Positions 36,817-46,625 of a DNA stretch of 64,000 nucleotides are shown here, one piece after another (the first letter of the stretch is position 1; each line of letters opens with the position of its first letter). The stretch lies in assembly GCA_024691305.1 (NCBI GenBank), contig JAILNS010000046.1, positions 25,095 to 89,094 on the forward strand, given 5' to 3'. The notes beneath the pieces are model-generated. The model searched no databases and was not told where the DNA came from. It was given only the letters and a program-made list of their open reading frames with translations. The translations under genes were made by a program, and so were the position numbers. Source of the DNA: Lachnospiraceae bacterium. Lineage in GTDB: Bacteria > Bacillota > Clostridia > Lachnospirales > Lachnospiraceae.

Positions 36817-37170
36817 ATGGATTTTAATGTTTTTGATATTCTGGTAATAGTATGCGGACTTTATATGGCATATTGTGCTGTTATGATGAAGACAAAAGGA
36901 AGGATCAATTCCGGCGTAGTCATGAGCCGAGGTATTGATGAAAACCAGATTAAAGACAAAGAGGGATTCATATCTTATATATGGTGGAAGCTTTTGATCG
37001 TAGGACTTTTATGTTCCGCATCGGGAATTTTTAACATGATATACCAGTCTGTTGCCGAGACATCGGAACAGTATGTGCTTATACAGATAATAGTCAATGC
37101 CGTATTTTTTGTTCTGCTGATAGTTTACGGGATAATAGTAGCCAGAGCACAGAAAAAATACTTAAAATAA
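36817..37170 (+). CDS. Hypothetical small membrane protein
   Basis: 117 residues, not recognised. Three predicted membrane helices (about 6-25, 54-74, 88-108) and a positively charged C-terminus (ARAQKKYLK) place it in the cytoplasmic membrane with the tail inside. A GAGGTAGGG-like ribosome site precedes the ATG. It lies 13 bases after thrC and ends 23 bases before the stop of the convergent double-receiver gene. No function is assigned. Confidence 0.65.
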   Translation: MDFNVFDILVIVCGLYMAYCAVMMKTKGRINSGVVMSRGIDENQIKDKEGFISYIWWKLLIVGLLCSASGIFNMIYQSVAETSEQYVLIQIIVNAVFFVLLIVYGIIVARAQKKYLK

Positions 37171-37193
37171 AACCACGGATACATACGGACGAT

Positions 37194-38015
37194 TTATGAA
37201 TTAATATAAGAGGAGAGAATGTCCATGGCATCAAATGGAGTATCATCTCCCTGCTCTTCATCGTATTTTGCAAAGAAATCTTCCAGGGCTTTGAGCATGT
37301 CCGGACGTGTTATTGTCTTTAACAGATATCCCTGAGGATGAAGAGCGATGACTTTCTGCACACTTTCTCTGTCACCCTTTCCGGTAAGAAATATTACAGG
37401 TATATTGGCATTCGACTTATCTGCACGTATCATCTCTAATAATTTGGGACCTGAACAAACAGGCATTTCATAATCCAAAAGAATAAGATCCGGATTATTG
37501 GTTGCAAGATAGGATATGGCATTTGTGGCCGAACTGACCATTATTACCTTATATACAGGATCGAGCCATGTTCTTATGGCATGAAGAAATGTACCGGAAT
37601 CATCTACGACAAGTATTGTCTTTCTTCCTGATTTGTCTACAACTACATCAAATGTTTCTATAACCTTTTCAACGACATCGCGGGTATTGATGGGCCTTTC
37701 GAAGGTGGCGATTATCGATGTGTCCGTAAGGATCTCAAGACAGTCGGTAATATCGTTTGGCATACCCATGATCATACATTTTTTGTCATTAAAACTGGCC
37801 TGATCTTTAAGGAAGACCAGCTCGGAAACATGGTGAAATGAAGTATCTTTTTCAACATTTATGAAAATACAGTCAAACTTGTCGACGATACTTGAGATTT
37901 CATCAATGTTAAAAGCAGCACTACCACAGTGGAAATCATGTTTGGTAAGTGCTGTAATTATCGCATTTATTAAGAAACTAGGTGATTCCTGTATAAAAAG
38001 GATCCTTTTTTCCAT
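37194..38015 (-). CDS. Double receiver-domain protein with degenerate N-terminal receiver
   Basis: 273 residues with no output domain. Residues 1-122 have receiver-like alternating strands and helices but Asn53 where the phosphoacceptor Asp should be (IFINVEKD). Residues 130-255 are a full receiver: D138/D139 in LVVDDSG, phosphoacceptor D181 in LLDYEMP, T211 and K233. The protein is therefore a receptor for a phosphate at one site with a non-phosphorylatable partner domain, like the CheY-like adaptors that act by protein contact. GAGGAA precedes the ATG by six bases. It is on its own transcript and no kinase is adjacent. Confidence 0.82.
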   Translation of the reverse strand: MEKRILFIQESPSFLINAIITALTKHDFHCGSAAFNIDEISSIVDKFDCIFINVEKDTSFHHVSELVFLKDQASFNDKKCMIMGMPNDITDCLEILTDTSIIATFERPINTRDVVEKVIETFDVVVDKSGRKTILVVDDSGTFLHAIRTWLDPVYKVIMVSSATNAISYLATNNPDLILLDYEMPVCSGPKLLEMIRADKSNANIPVIFLTGKGDRESVQKVIALHPQGYLLKTITRPDMLKALEDFFAKYDEEQGDDTPFDAMDILSSYINS

Positions 38016-38056
38016 ATTTGTTCCTCAAAATATCATATGAAAATATAACCTAATTC

Positions 38057-38085
38057 ATTATACCAAAACTTTACATAATATTAAA
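38057..38085 (-). promoter_or_regulatory. Promoter for the double-receiver gene
   Basis: On the minus strand: TTTAAT (38085-38080), 17-base spacer, TATAAT (38062-38057). The -35 box is weak and the -10 is consensus. Confidence 0.5.
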
Positions 38086-38108
38086 CAGAAAGATTACACA
38101 AAAAACGT

Positions 38109-38138
38109 TTGACTTTATAAAATTTGTGTTAAAATAAT
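38109..38138 (+). promoter_or_regulatory. Promoter for the charged coiled-coil gene
   Basis: TTGACT (38109-38114) with a -10 of TAAAAT at 15 bases or AATAAT (38133-38138) at 18 bases; the exact -10 is uncertain. Confidence 0.5.
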
Positions 38139-38206
38139 TATGTATGAACTTTTGCATATATATAAATATGACATAAATCTACATTATTAATTGGGAGGTG
38201 ACCGAT

Positions 38207-39028
38207 ATGGAACCTGTAAAATTTGATCAGATCCGCAATTCCATGCAGGCTGAGAGTTATGCTCGTATGCAAAGCATTAAGAAGTCGGATCTGCCTTCTG
38301 AAACTGACAACGGTCAAAAGGCTGCTGCAGAGAATACGGAAAGAGTACAGAGCCGCGTTGAGGACGCTGCATCAAAAGGTGTGTACGGAAATGTGCTTGA
38401 TATATCGGAAGACGGGGATACTGTATCTGCAAGACCTGAAGCATTACAGAAACTGGATGACGGTATGGTCATGCTCAGGCAGGATGTCCCGAATACGGAG
38501 AACGAAAAAGCCGAGTCTAAGCCTGAAGATGCGAAGAGCCTGATGGAACTTGAAGAAGCTGAAGCTGAAAAGCGACAGCAAATACGTGAAGAGTTAGAAG
38601 CCAAGGCTGAAGCAGCCAAAGAAGCCAGAAAAGAATTACTTGACGAAAACATGAAGGCCGACGAAGAACAGGAAGAGGAGAAATCCCGTGTGAATGAAGA
38701 AACTTCTAAGGCAGCTCAAGATGAGAAGGCTTCGGATCAGAAGGATTCCGACAACACGGCCGATAATAAGAACGTAGAAGAAAAGATCAACAGCCGCCAG
38801 CGTGACACTCAAATGGAAAGAAGGGCTGAACTTGAAGAGGAAGGTCCGGATGCCGAAGATGACCTGCAAAAGGTTAAGGATAACAATAAAGAATTTAATG
38901 AAACCATGGGAACCATAAACGCGGCTGCGGACCAGGATGCACTCGAGTCAGATGCCCTTATTACAGCAGCAGAAAACGGGCGGGTAGATATCATAAAGGA
39001 TATTTTTGATCCCAATTCCGATAAATGA
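38207..39028 (+). CDS. Hypothetical highly charged coiled-coil protein
   Basis: 273 residues, not recognised. The N-terminal 90 residues carry a possible small domain (GVYGNVLDISEDGDTVSARP); residues about 100-220 are almost entirely Glu, Lys, Ala, Asp and Arg with heptad spacing, so a long coiled coil is likely. There is no signal peptide or membrane helix. The ATG at 38207 has GGGAGGTG six bases upstream; a GTG at 38198 in the same frame is part of that ribosome site. It has its own promoter, and a hairpin at 39069-39096 follows. Confidence 0.62.
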   Translation: MEPVKFDQIRNSMQAESYARMQSIKKSDLPSETDNGQKAAAENTERVQSRVEDAASKGVYGNVLDISEDGDTVSARPEALQKLDDGMVMLRQDVPNTENEKAESKPEDAKSLMELEEAEAEKRQQIREELEAKAEAAKEARKELLDENMKADEEQEEEKSRVNEETSKAAQDEKASDQKDSDNTADNKNVEEKINSRQRDTQMERRAELEEEGPDAEDDLQKVKDNNKEFNETMGTINAAADQDALESDALITAAENGRVDIIKDIFDPNSDK

Positions 39029-39068
39029 TCCGTTCCGGAGATGATTTATAATAAGAAATAATGATCAA

Positions 39069-39096
39069 GGGACTGCAGGAATTATCTTGTAGTCCC
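39069..39096 (+). terminator. Weak hairpin terminator before the beta-mannosidase gene
   Basis: Eleven-base stem with two G-U pairs, GGGACTGCAGG (39069-39079) and CTTGTAGTCCC (39086-39096), loop of six. The following bases are not T-rich, so it may only stabilise the RNA end. Confidence 0.45.
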
Positions 39097-39124
39097 GATT
39101 TATTTGCAGACAGACAGGAGAAAA

Positions 39125-41653
39125 ATGAAAAAGCAATCTATAAGTAATAATTGGACAATGCGTATTATCGGGGAAAACGTATATGGAATGGATCAGGAAA
39201 TCCCCGTAAGCATTCCCGGAAGCGTTTACAGTGCCATGCTTGAGGGCGGATATATGCCCGATCCCTTTTATCGTGATAATGAGCTTGAAGCACTTAAACT
39301 CATGGATAATGACTTTGAGTTTAAAGCGACCTTTGAACTTACCTGGGAAGAACTGGCATCAGAATACTGTACCATACGTTTTGAGGGAATCGATACGATT
39401 GCGGATATTTATCTAAACGATGTCCTTATAGGCTGTGCAAACAATATGCACAGGAGCTGGGATTTTGATATCCATCTGTTTGGACGTATAGGTGAAAATG
39501 TGTTGAGGGTTGTCATACACAGCCCGGTTAAATATATAAGAGAAGAAAATAAGAAGTGTTATACAGGCGGTTCCAAGGAGGCGATGAGCGGCTTTTCACA
39601 TATAAGAAAAGCCCATTGCATGTATGGGTGGGACTGGGGGCCCAGACTTCCCGATGCAGGTTTATACAGGCCTGTTTTTCTGATCTTCGGAGATAAAGCC
39701 AAACTAGAAACGGTGCACGTAACCCAAAAGCACATTCCGGTTGAAAAGAAGATCATAGAATCCGTGGATGCTGAAGGAAATGACTATGTCCAGACTTGTA
39801 CCAAAAAGGCTGACGTTACTTTGGACTTTGAAATTTATCAGATCGTGTTCGCTCCTGAGACTCATACCAGGGTACATATCAGTGTGTTAGAAGAAGGCGG
39901 AAGAAAATGGGAGATCGCCGATGCGGACAAAGAAGGCTTTGAAATAGAGGTGAAGGATGCAAAATTATGGTGGCCTCACGGCTATGGCACACAGCCTCTG
40001 TATGATGTCTGTGTCTCTATATTTGATGAGCAGGATAAACTTCTGGATGAGTGGAAGGCTCGTATAGGGTTAAGGACAGTCACGGTAAATACGGATAAGG
40101 ACAAATGGGGGTGCACCTTTGCACACGAAGTGAACGGCCTTAAGATATTTGCCATGGGGGCAGATTATATACCCGAAGATAATATCTTATCCCGGGTAAA
40201 TCGTAAGCGTACCGAAAGCCTGCTTAAAGATGCGGTTTTTGCTAATCATAATGTGATAAGAGTCTGGGGCGGCGGATACTACCTTGACGATTATTTTTAT
40301 GACATATGTGATGAACTGGGACTTCTTGTATGGCAGGATTTCATGTATGCATGTGCGTCTTATGAACTTGATGATGAGTTTGAGGCTAATATAATAGCCG
40401 AGACCGAAGAAGCGGTCAGGAGACTCAGACATCATGCATGTCTTGCTGTATGGTGCGGAAATAACGAAATGGAAACACAGACACTTGACGGAGTATGGGA
40501 GACTACTCCCAAGCAGAAGTCCGACTACACCAAGATATTTGAATATATCATTCCAAAAATAGTTAAAAAAGAAGACCCGGAAAAGTTTTACTGGCCTTCA
40601 TCACCCTCTGCAGGCGGGAATTTCGAAAACCCGTGGAACGAGGATATAGGCGATACTCATTACTGGGATGTTTGGCACGGAGAAAAGCCGTTTACGGATT
40701 ATAGAAAGTATTTTTTCAGATATCTTTCCGAATTCGGTTTTCAGTCCTTTCCGTCCATGGCAACCATCGAGTCGTTTACTGAACCCGAAGACCGTAATGT
40801 TTTTTCCAGGGTAATGGAGATGCATCAGAGAAACCGTGCGGCAAACGGAAAGATCATCAAATACTTGAGTGCTACATATCTTTATCCCACATCTTTTGAG
40901 ATGCTTGTATATGCATCCCAGCTTCTGCAGATGGATGCAATAAGATACGGAGTTGAACACTTCAGACGTTTCAGAGGCAGATGCATGGGAACTGTAGTTT
41001 GGCAGTTAAATGATATCTGGCCGGTTGCAAGCTGGGCGAGCATAGACTATTACGGAAGATGGAAAGCCCTGCATTATGCGGAAAAGAGAATGTTTGCATC
41101 GGTCCTTATTTCCGCCGAAGAAAACGGTGAGATCAATCTTCGTCCATACTGCATAGAGGAACCGGCTCCGATAGAATTAAGTGCAAGGCTTAATGTTTCC
41201 AATGAAACAGCAGAGAGTATATCCGGAACAGTTATTTGGAAACTTTGCGATCCCTTAAGCAGGGAGATAAAGTCAGGAAGTTTTGAAACTACAGTTCCTG
41301 CGCTATCAAGCTTATGGTTTGAGCCACTGGATTTTTCCGATATGGATCCGCTTGAGATAAATTTGAGTTACGGGTTTGTGGCCGGCGATAAGGTTATATC
41401 AGAAGGAACATGCTTATTTACCGCTCCCAAACATTATCATTTTGCAGATCCCAAACTCAGCTTTGAGATACAGGGAGATAATATTGTTGTCAGATCCGAT
41501 GCATATGCTCAGAAGGTTATGATAGGCAATGCGGCAGGAGATTTAAGGCTTTCGGATAACTTCTTTGATATGTCTGCCGGAGAGAAAAAAGTGGCTATAG
41601 TATCCGGTACGCCCAAAAATATATATGTTAAAAGTGTATATGACATAAGGTGA
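39125..41653 (+). CDS. Beta-mannosidase, glycoside hydrolase family 2
   Basis: 842 residues, GH2. It releases terminal beta-mannose from manno-oligosaccharides, in line with a plant-fibre degrading lifestyle. The order is a sugar-binding jelly-roll domain, an immunoglobulin-like domain and a TIM barrel with the acid/base Glu in VWCGNNE and the nucleophile in SEFGFQSFP. The beta-mannosidase type fits because the sequences GWDWGPRLPDAG (about 178-190) and VWQLNDIWPVASW are typical. It has no signal peptide, so the substrate would be taken up and cleaved in the cytoplasm. AGGAG lies four bases before the ATG. No transporter is adjacent. Confidence 0.92.
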   Translation: MKKQSISNNWTMRIIGENVYGMDQEIPVSIPGSVYSAMLEGGYMPDPFYRDNELEALKLMDNDFEFKATFELTWEELASEYCTIRFEGIDTIADIYLNDVLIGCANNMHRSWDFDIHLFGRIGENVLRVVIHSPVKYIREENKKCYTGGSKEAMSGFSHIRKAHCMYGWDWGPRLPDAGLYRPVFLIFGDKAKLETVHVTQKHIPVEKKIIESVDAEGNDYVQTCTKKADVTLDFEIYQIVFAPETHTRVHISVLEEGGRKWEIADADKEGFEIEVKDAKLWWPHGYGTQPLYDVCVSIFDEQDKLLDEWKARIGLRTVTVNTDKDKWGCTFAHEVNGLKIFAMGADYIPEDNILSRVNRKRTESLLKDAVFANHNVIRVWGGGYYLDDYFYDICDELGLLVWQDFMYACASYELDDEFEANIIAETEEAVRRLRHHACLAVWCGNNEMETQTLDGVWETTPKQKSDYTKIFEYIIPKIVKKEDPEKFYWPSSPSAGGNFENPWNEDIGDTHYWDVWHGEKPFTDYRKYFFRYLSEFGFQSFPSMATIESFTEPEDRNVFSRVMEMHQRNRAANGKIIKYLSATYLYPTSFEMLVYASQLLQMDAIRYGVEHFRRFRGRCMGTVVWQLNDIWPVASWASIDYYGRWKALHYAEKRMFASVLISAEENGEINLRPYCIEEPAPIELSARLNVSNETAESISGTVIWKLCDPLSREIKSGSFETTVPALSSLWFEPLDFSDMDPLEINLSYGFVAGDKVISEGTCLFTAPKHYHFADPKLSFEIQGDNIVVRSDAYAQKVMIGNAAGDLRLSDNFFDMSAGEKKVAIVSGTPKNIYVKSVYDIR

Positions 41654-41689
41654 CTTTCGGCTTTTTTTTGTAAATATTTATCTAAAATA

Positions 41690-41719
41690 TTGGCATATAA
41701 CCTCCATTAGTTGTATAAT
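41690..41719 (+). promoter_or_regulatory. Promoter for the second chemoreceptor gene
   Basis: TTGGCA (41690-41695), 18-base spacer, TATAAT (41714-41719). A ten-base inverted repeat has one arm in the spacer (41701-41710) and the other on the ribosome site (41747-41756). Confidence 0.7.
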
Positions 41720-41763
41720 AATAAAAGCGGTTATCCGCAGATATTTCTAATGGAGGTAATTTT

Positions 41764-43776
41764 ATGAAGAAACAGAGTAAAGGTTCGGGGTACGGTCTGA
41801 ACAGCATTAAAGCAAGACTTATTATCATAATGGTTGCGCTTTCGATGATACCTATAATTATTACAACCATTATTGCCGTAAGAACCATGACAAATCAGGC
41901 GCTTGAAGACGGAGAAGCGCTCAATCTCAGGCAGGCAGCGGTTCTCGAGGCAGATTTTAACGGCCTGATCGAGCAAAATATAAGTATGCTTGAACTGCTG
42001 GCCGGTGAGGATATGACGCTTAATCTTATAGCCAATCCTACGGATGAGGCTCTTCTTAGTGAAGTTAAGCATTCGCTTGAACAGGTTGATGCGGTTCTTG
42101 CTGATAGCAACTCAACAGTTCTGACAGGTGCAGACGGACAAAATATCGTACGTTCAACAGGAGATCTTGTAAACATCGCGGAACGTGGATATTTTACAAC
42201 CGCAATGAAGGGGACGGTTAATATTTCCAACCCTACGGTTTCCAAGACAACAGGCAAGCTTATCTGCGTTATAGCTGTTCCCGTAAAGGATGCAAGCGGT
42301 GCTGTAGTAGGCGTTCTTACACGTAACTACGGAGTATCGATCCTTCACGATATGCTCGTTGAAGAAGCAGGTGAAGATCAGGTTATGTTCATGACCGATA
42401 CAGATGGTATCGTTATCGCTCACTCAGCTCATGAGATCAATTCAGAATCTGAAGAAGATGACAGAAGTGCTTCCGAGTTCTTCACTTCTACAGCCGATAC
42501 CGGCACATGTATCTCTGATGAGATAGGATACAAGCAGGTAATGTCATGGAATAAGGACGATATAACCGGATGGAGTATCGTTGTTGCAAGAGAATATGAT
42601 TCTATGATGAGCGGTGCAAAGAGAACGACCATAATATTTATCGTAATAGGCGTAGCTCTTGCCTTGGCAGCGGCTGCTATTGCACTTTGGATGGCAACAA
42701 GCATTAATAAACCGATCGAACTGCTTAATGATTCACTTTCCGATCTGGCAGACGGACAGTTTACCGAGATCACCAAGTACACTGATCGTAAAGATGAGTT
42801 CGGTACAATGGTTAATGAAACCAATACGGTTATCGCAAAGATCAAGGAAGTTGTTTCCGATCTTAAGAATGTAATGGAGAACCTTAGTGAATCTTCCACA
42901 CTTCTTGCAGAGTCAGCAGGTCAGATCAGCCAGACTACCGACGATGTTTCCGAAGCTGTTCAGGAGATTGCAAAGGGCGCTACCGATCAGGCAGATACTA
43001 TCCAGCGTGCTTCCGAAAATATGGGTATGCTTTCGGATGCAATCCAGGAAGTTGCCAATAATGCCGAAGGTCTTGCTACAACCGCTTCTTCCATGAACGA
43101 TCAGAGTATGTCTTCTGCAAACGCTATGGGCGACCTTGCAGATAATATGGAAGCGATGAGCAGAGCTATGGATGAGATATCCGAAGGCATGAATGCAACG
43201 AACGCAGCGGTTCAGAGTGTAAATGACAGAGTTGACGGTATCACATCTATTGCATCACAGACCAACCTCCTTGCACTTAATGCTTCTATAGAGGCAGCAA
43301 GAGCAGGTGAAGCAGGACGCGGATTCGCAGTTGTTGCTGAAGAGATCGGAAAACTTGCTACAGAGTCTGCTGATACCGCAAATGAGATCAGAGCCGAGAT
43401 GGAAACTCTGTTAAAGCAGTCACAGAACGCTATACAGAAGACCAAAGAAGTTACCGATATCAGTGAGAACGTTAATGCGGTTCTTCAGAATACGGTTGCT
43501 CAGATCAATGAACTGATCGGCGGCGTAGGAACAACAGTTGACGGCGTTACCACAATATCCGGTCTTTCTCAGGAAAGTGCAGCAAGCAAGTCGATCATCG
43601 TGGATGCCATGGATTCCCTTTCAGCTATATCCGAGGAGAATGCAGCATCTACACAGCAGACTTCCGCTTCCATGCAGGAACTTAACGCTACGGTCAATGT
43701 TCTTTCACAGTCAGCAAGCGATCTTAACGAACTGGCTAAACAGCTTGAAGAGGATCTTAACTTCTTTAAGATGTGA
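41764..43776 (+). CDS. Methyl-accepting chemotaxis protein with double Cache sensor
   Basis: 670 residues. A first membrane helix (about 20-42), a large extracytoplasmic sensor (about 45-285) with the double-Cache signature [11 protein letters not shown] and [17 protein letters not shown] sequence, a second helix (about 283-305), HAMP and the signalling hairpin with [26 protein letters not shown] typical C-terminal EDLNFFKM end follows. The sensor type in Clostridia often binds amino acids or organic acids, which is inference. GGAGG lies seven bases before the ATG. It is monocistronic with a terminator at 43809-43846. Confidence 0.93.
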   Translation: MKKQSKGSGYGLNSIKARLIIIMVALSMIPIIITTIIAVRTMTNQALEDGEALNLRQAAVLEADFNGLIEQNISMLELLAGEDMTLNLIANPTDEALLSEVKHSLEQVDAVLADSNSTVLTGADGQNIVRSTGDLVNIAERGYFTTAMKGTVNISNPTVSKTTGKLICVIAVPVKDASGAVVGVLTRNYGVSILHDMLVEEAGEDQVMFMTDTDGIVIAHSAHEINSESEEDDRSASEFFTSTADTGTCISDEIGYKQVMSWNKDDITGWSIVVAREYDSMMSGAKRTTIIFIVIGVALALAAAAIALWMATSINKPIELLNDSLSDLADGQFTEITKYTDRKDEFGTMVNETNTVIAKIKEVVSDLKNVMENLSESSTLLAESAGQISQTTDDVSEAVQEIAKGATDQADTIQRASENMGMLSDAIQEVANNAEGLATTASSMNDQSMSSANAMGDLADNMEAMSRAMDEISEGMNATNAAVQSVNDRVDGITSIASQTNLLALNASIEAARAGEAGRGFAVVAEEIGKLATESADTANEIRAEMETLLKQSQNAIQKTKEVTDISENVNAVLQNTVAQINELIGGVGTTVDGVTTISGLSQESAASKSIIVDAMDSLSAISEENAASTQQTSASMQELNATVNVLSQSASDLNELAKQLEEDLNFFKM

Positions 43777-43808
43777 TCATAAGATAGTTTTTAATACATA
43801 TTTATATA

Positions 43809-43846
43809 AAACATATGGCAATCGTCAGGTTGCCATATGTTTTTTT
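43809..43846 (+). terminator. Intrinsic terminator after the second chemoreceptor
   Basis: Thirteen-base stem AAACATATGGCAA (43809-43821) with TTGCCATATGTTT (43830-43842), loop of eight, T run 43840-43846. Confidence 0.93.
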
Positions 43847-43913
43847 GCTTTCGGATAAGATAATCAACCTTTATGATAGGATAATTTATATACTTATGTT
43901 TTAATATTGTATC

Positions 43914-43942
43914 TTGCACAAAACAATAACGCATGATACAAT
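43914..43942 (+). promoter_or_regulatory. Sigma-A promoter for the third chemoreceptor gene
   Basis: TTGCAC (43914-43919), 17-base spacer, TACAAT (43937-43942), 53 bases before the ATG. Confidence 0.75.
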
Positions 43943-43995
43943 ATTTTTTGTATAGTTTAACTATATATTACTTGCATAAAAAAGGAGACAACGAT

Positions 43996-45660
43996 ATGAA
44001 GAAAAAAGGCAAAATGGGGTTACTTCCCATACTCTTGATCCTGGGTTTGGGGCCACTGATCTTAGCATCGGTCATACTTGGCGTAGTTGCAGGAAAAGAG
44101 CTTAGCATCAACATGGAAGAAGATGTATATAAGGAACTTCGTGTTGCAGCTGAAGGTTTAAGAATGTATTACGAATGGGATGTTGTAAATGTCGGAGAAC
44201 CGACATATGAGCATGATTATGTCGACAGTCTTAAGTCAGACGGAGTTGAATTGACATTGTTCATGGGTGATACACGATTTATAACGTCTCTTAGGAAAGA
44301 TGACGGTTCACGTAACGAGGGCTCTCAGGCATCGCCGGAAATCTGGGCATCGGTTAAGGCCGGCAATGAATTCCATGCAGACGGAGTAGTCATAGGCGGT
44401 GGAGAGTATTATGTATATTATCTCCCTGTACGTGATGCCAATAATAATGTAATAGGTATGGCTTTTGCCGGTGAAACTGAGCAGGCGGTCAAAAGTTCTA
44501 TCTCTAAAGTTGTAAGAATGGTAGTAATAATAGCAGTTGTAATAGTTATTCTTTGCGCACTGCTTGTATTCTTTGTTGCCAGAGCGATCAAGAATCCCAT
44601 CGCTGCCATAGCAGAAGTATCATCTGCAATGGCTAAGGGCGATCTTACTACATCTTTGGAAGCACAATCTGCAGTTGCAGAAGTTGATCAGGTAATCGAG
44701 TCAGTCCATTCGCTCCATTCCAATATGACTGACGTAATAGGCCGTGTAAGTTCCGGCGCAGGAACTATCAATTCCGCAATGGGCGATGTTTCCGAAGCTA
44801 CCGATACCTGTAATCAGGCAGCTGACGGAATTACGGGTGCTATTACTGAACTTAGCAAAGGCAGTATGGAAATGGCTGAATCAGTTCAGAATATTGCGGG
44901 CAGCATGACTGAAATGGGCGAGAGTATCGATGAGGTTGCAAACCTTGCCGAGACTACCAGCAGTGTTGTTACTGCAGCAAGAGACGTATCCGAGGATGCT
45001 AAACAGAAACTTGATGATCTGATGAGAGCTAATTCCAAGACTGTTGAGATATCTGATGATGTAGCCCGTGGTATCACAGAGTCAAATGAGGCTGTTGAGA
45101 ATATCCGTACTGCAGCTGAAACTATCGCTTCTATAGCAAGCCAGACTAACCTTCTTGCACTTAATGCTTCGATCGAGGCTGCAAGAGCAGGCGAGGCAGG
45201 TAAGGGATTTGCGGTTGTTGCTGATAATATCAAGAATCTTGCTGCACAGTCCGATGAATCTGCAGGAGAGATCCAGACAGTTATAGCTGATATCGTCGCC
45301 AAATCTGCACGTAACGTATCTCTGGCTGAACAGATCAAGGAAGCTGTATCAAACGAAGGTACCGTTCTTGTGGAAGTTGAACAGGGATTTGAACAGGTAG
45401 AGCAGAGCATAGAGCAGTCGACCGAAGCTATGCAGCAGGTTGCAGGCAAGGTTGAAGCTGTTAACTATGTTAAAGACAGGATACTCGATGAGATCTCTAC
45501 ACTTTCATCTATTTCCGAAGAGAATGCGGCTTCTACGGAAGAGACAAACGCATCCATGCAGGAGATGGCAGCTAACATAGCTATGATACAGAATGAGACA
45601 TCATCTACCAAGAGTCATTCCGATGAACTCCAAAGTGCCGTTGATTTCTTCAAGATTTAA
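43996..45660 (+). CDS. Methyl-accepting chemotaxis protein with single Cache sensor
   Basis: 554 residues. A first membrane helix (about 8-29), a shorter extracytoplasmic region of about 150 residues, a second helix (about 175-197), HAMP and the signalling domain with [25 protein letters not shown]. The sensor with [13 protein letters not shown] and [20 protein letters not shown] resembles single-Cache domains that bind small carboxylates. The ATG at 43996 follows AAAGGAG by eight bases; the frame is open upstream but lacks a ribosome site there. It is monocistronic and ends before a terminator. Confidence 0.92.
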   Translation: MKKKGKMGLLPILLILGLGPLILASVILGVVAGKELSINMEEDVYKELRVAAEGLRMYYEWDVVNVGEPTYEHDYVDSLKSDGVELTLFMGDTRFITSLRKDDGSRNEGSQASPEIWASVKAGNEFHADGVVIGGGEYYVYYLPVRDANNNVIGMAFAGETEQAVKSSISKVVRMVVIIAVVIVILCALLVFFVARAIKNPIAAIAEVSSAMAKGDLTTSLEAQSAVAEVDQVIESVHSLHSNMTDVIGRVSSGAGTINSAMGDVSEATDTCNQAADGITGAITELSKGSMEMAESVQNIAGSMTEMGESIDEVANLAETTSSVVTAARDVSEDAKQKLDDLMRANSKTVEISDDVARGITESNEAVENIRTAAETIASIASQTNLLALNASIEAARAGEAGKGFAVVADNIKNLAAQSDESAGEIQTVIADIVAKSARNVSLAEQIKEAVSNEGTVLVEVEQGFEQVEQSIEQSTEAMQQVAGKVEAVNYVKDRILDEISTLSSISEENAASTEETNASMQEMAANIAMIQNETSSTKSHSDELQSAVDFFKI

Positions 45661-45694
45661 TGATTTGTTTATTGTTTTTATATAGGTATTTAAG

Positions 45695-45726
45695 CAACCC
45701 CGTTCTTGTAGGACGGGGTTGTTTTT
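45695..45726 (+). terminator. Intrinsic terminator after the third chemoreceptor
   Basis: Nine-base stem CAACCCCGT (45695-45703) with ACGGGGTTG (45713-45721), loop of nine, T run 45722-45726. Confidence 0.92.
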
Positions 45727-45770
45727 GGTATGATAGCATAGACATTTATTTATGATCAGAGGGTTTATAT

Positions 45771-46625
45771 ATGAGTGAATTTGAAAAAAGATTTGGCAGA
45801 TATGCGGTCCGTAATCTGCCGCTTATAATGATAATATGCTATGCGGTCGGATATGCCATAAGATATATCAATCCCGAATTTCTATTGCTTTTAAATCTCG
45901 ATCCTTACAAGATCATTCACGGACAGATATGGAGGATATTGACATGGCTGCTTGTTCCCCCGAATGATAACAACATCTTCTGGATCGTGGTCATGCTTTT
46001 TTGCTACTATTCGATAGGCGTGAGTCTTGAACGTACATGGGGTACATATAAGTTTAATGTATACATATTCTCGGGTATCCTGTTAACTCTTGTCGGGGCT
46101 TTTGTCATACTCGGTATATCATATCTTGCAGGAGGCTCGCTTGTTGCGGCAATCTACAGTCAGTATGTTGCGGCAGTTTTCAGTACTTACTACATAAATA
46201 TGTCGATCCTGCTGGCATTTGCGATGACATTTCCCGATGCGATGTTTCTGTTTATGTTCTTCATTCCGGTCAAGGCTAAATGGATGGCTATAGTGTATCT
46301 TGTTATACTGGCTATTCAGTTTATAACCGGTGGTCTTTTTGTCAGGGTCGCATTGGGTATGGCACTTCTTAACTTTGCAATCTTTTACTTTACAAACAGA
46401 AGAGGCCTTGGGGTTAAGCCCGTACAGATGAGAAGAAAACAGACAACCGTAAAAAGGGATCTTAGCCGGTCTTCGGGAAGGGTTACAAGACATAAATGTG
46501 CCATATGCGGGCGTACCGAAGAAGATGTACCGGATATGCAGTTTAGATTCTGTACCAAATGCGAAGGTAATTATGAGTATTGCGAGGATCACCTCTACAC
46601 TCATACACATGTGAGGATGAGCTGA
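45771..46625 (+). CDS. Rhomboid-like membrane protein with C-terminal zinc ribbon
   Basis: 284 residues. Six or so membrane helices fit the rhomboid/derlin fold, with HGQIWRILTWLLVPP as the first loop, SLERTWGTYKFNVYI at the second helix and PVKAKWMAIVY near the active-site helices. The catalytic GxSG Ser and the His are missing, so it is probably not a protease. The C-terminus has Cys pairs in HKCAICGRTEED and FCTKCEGNYEYCEDHLYTHTH, which resemble a zinc-binding ribbon. The Cys-rich tail would be in the cytoplasm. Its stop overlaps the ATG of the sigma-like gene by one base. Confidence 0.78.
   Translation: MSEFEKRFGRYAVRNLPLIMIICYAVGYAIRYINPEFLLLLNLDPYKIIHGQIWRILTWLLVPPNDNNIFWIVVMLFCYYSIGVSLERTWGTYKFNVYIFSGILLTLVGAFVILGISYLAGGSLVAAIYSQYVAAVFSTYYINMSILLAFAMTFPDAMFLFMFFIPVKAKWMAIVYLVILAIQFITGGLFVRVALGMALLNFAIFYFTNRRGLGVKPVQMRRKQTTVKRDLSRSSGRVTRHKCAICGRTEEDVPDMQFRFCTKCEGNYEYCEDHLYTHTHVRMS

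Noticed and set aside
41654..41680. T run after the beta-mannosidase gene as a terminator
   Set aside because: The eight Ts are preceded by only a four- to five-base imperfect stem, so I do not call it.
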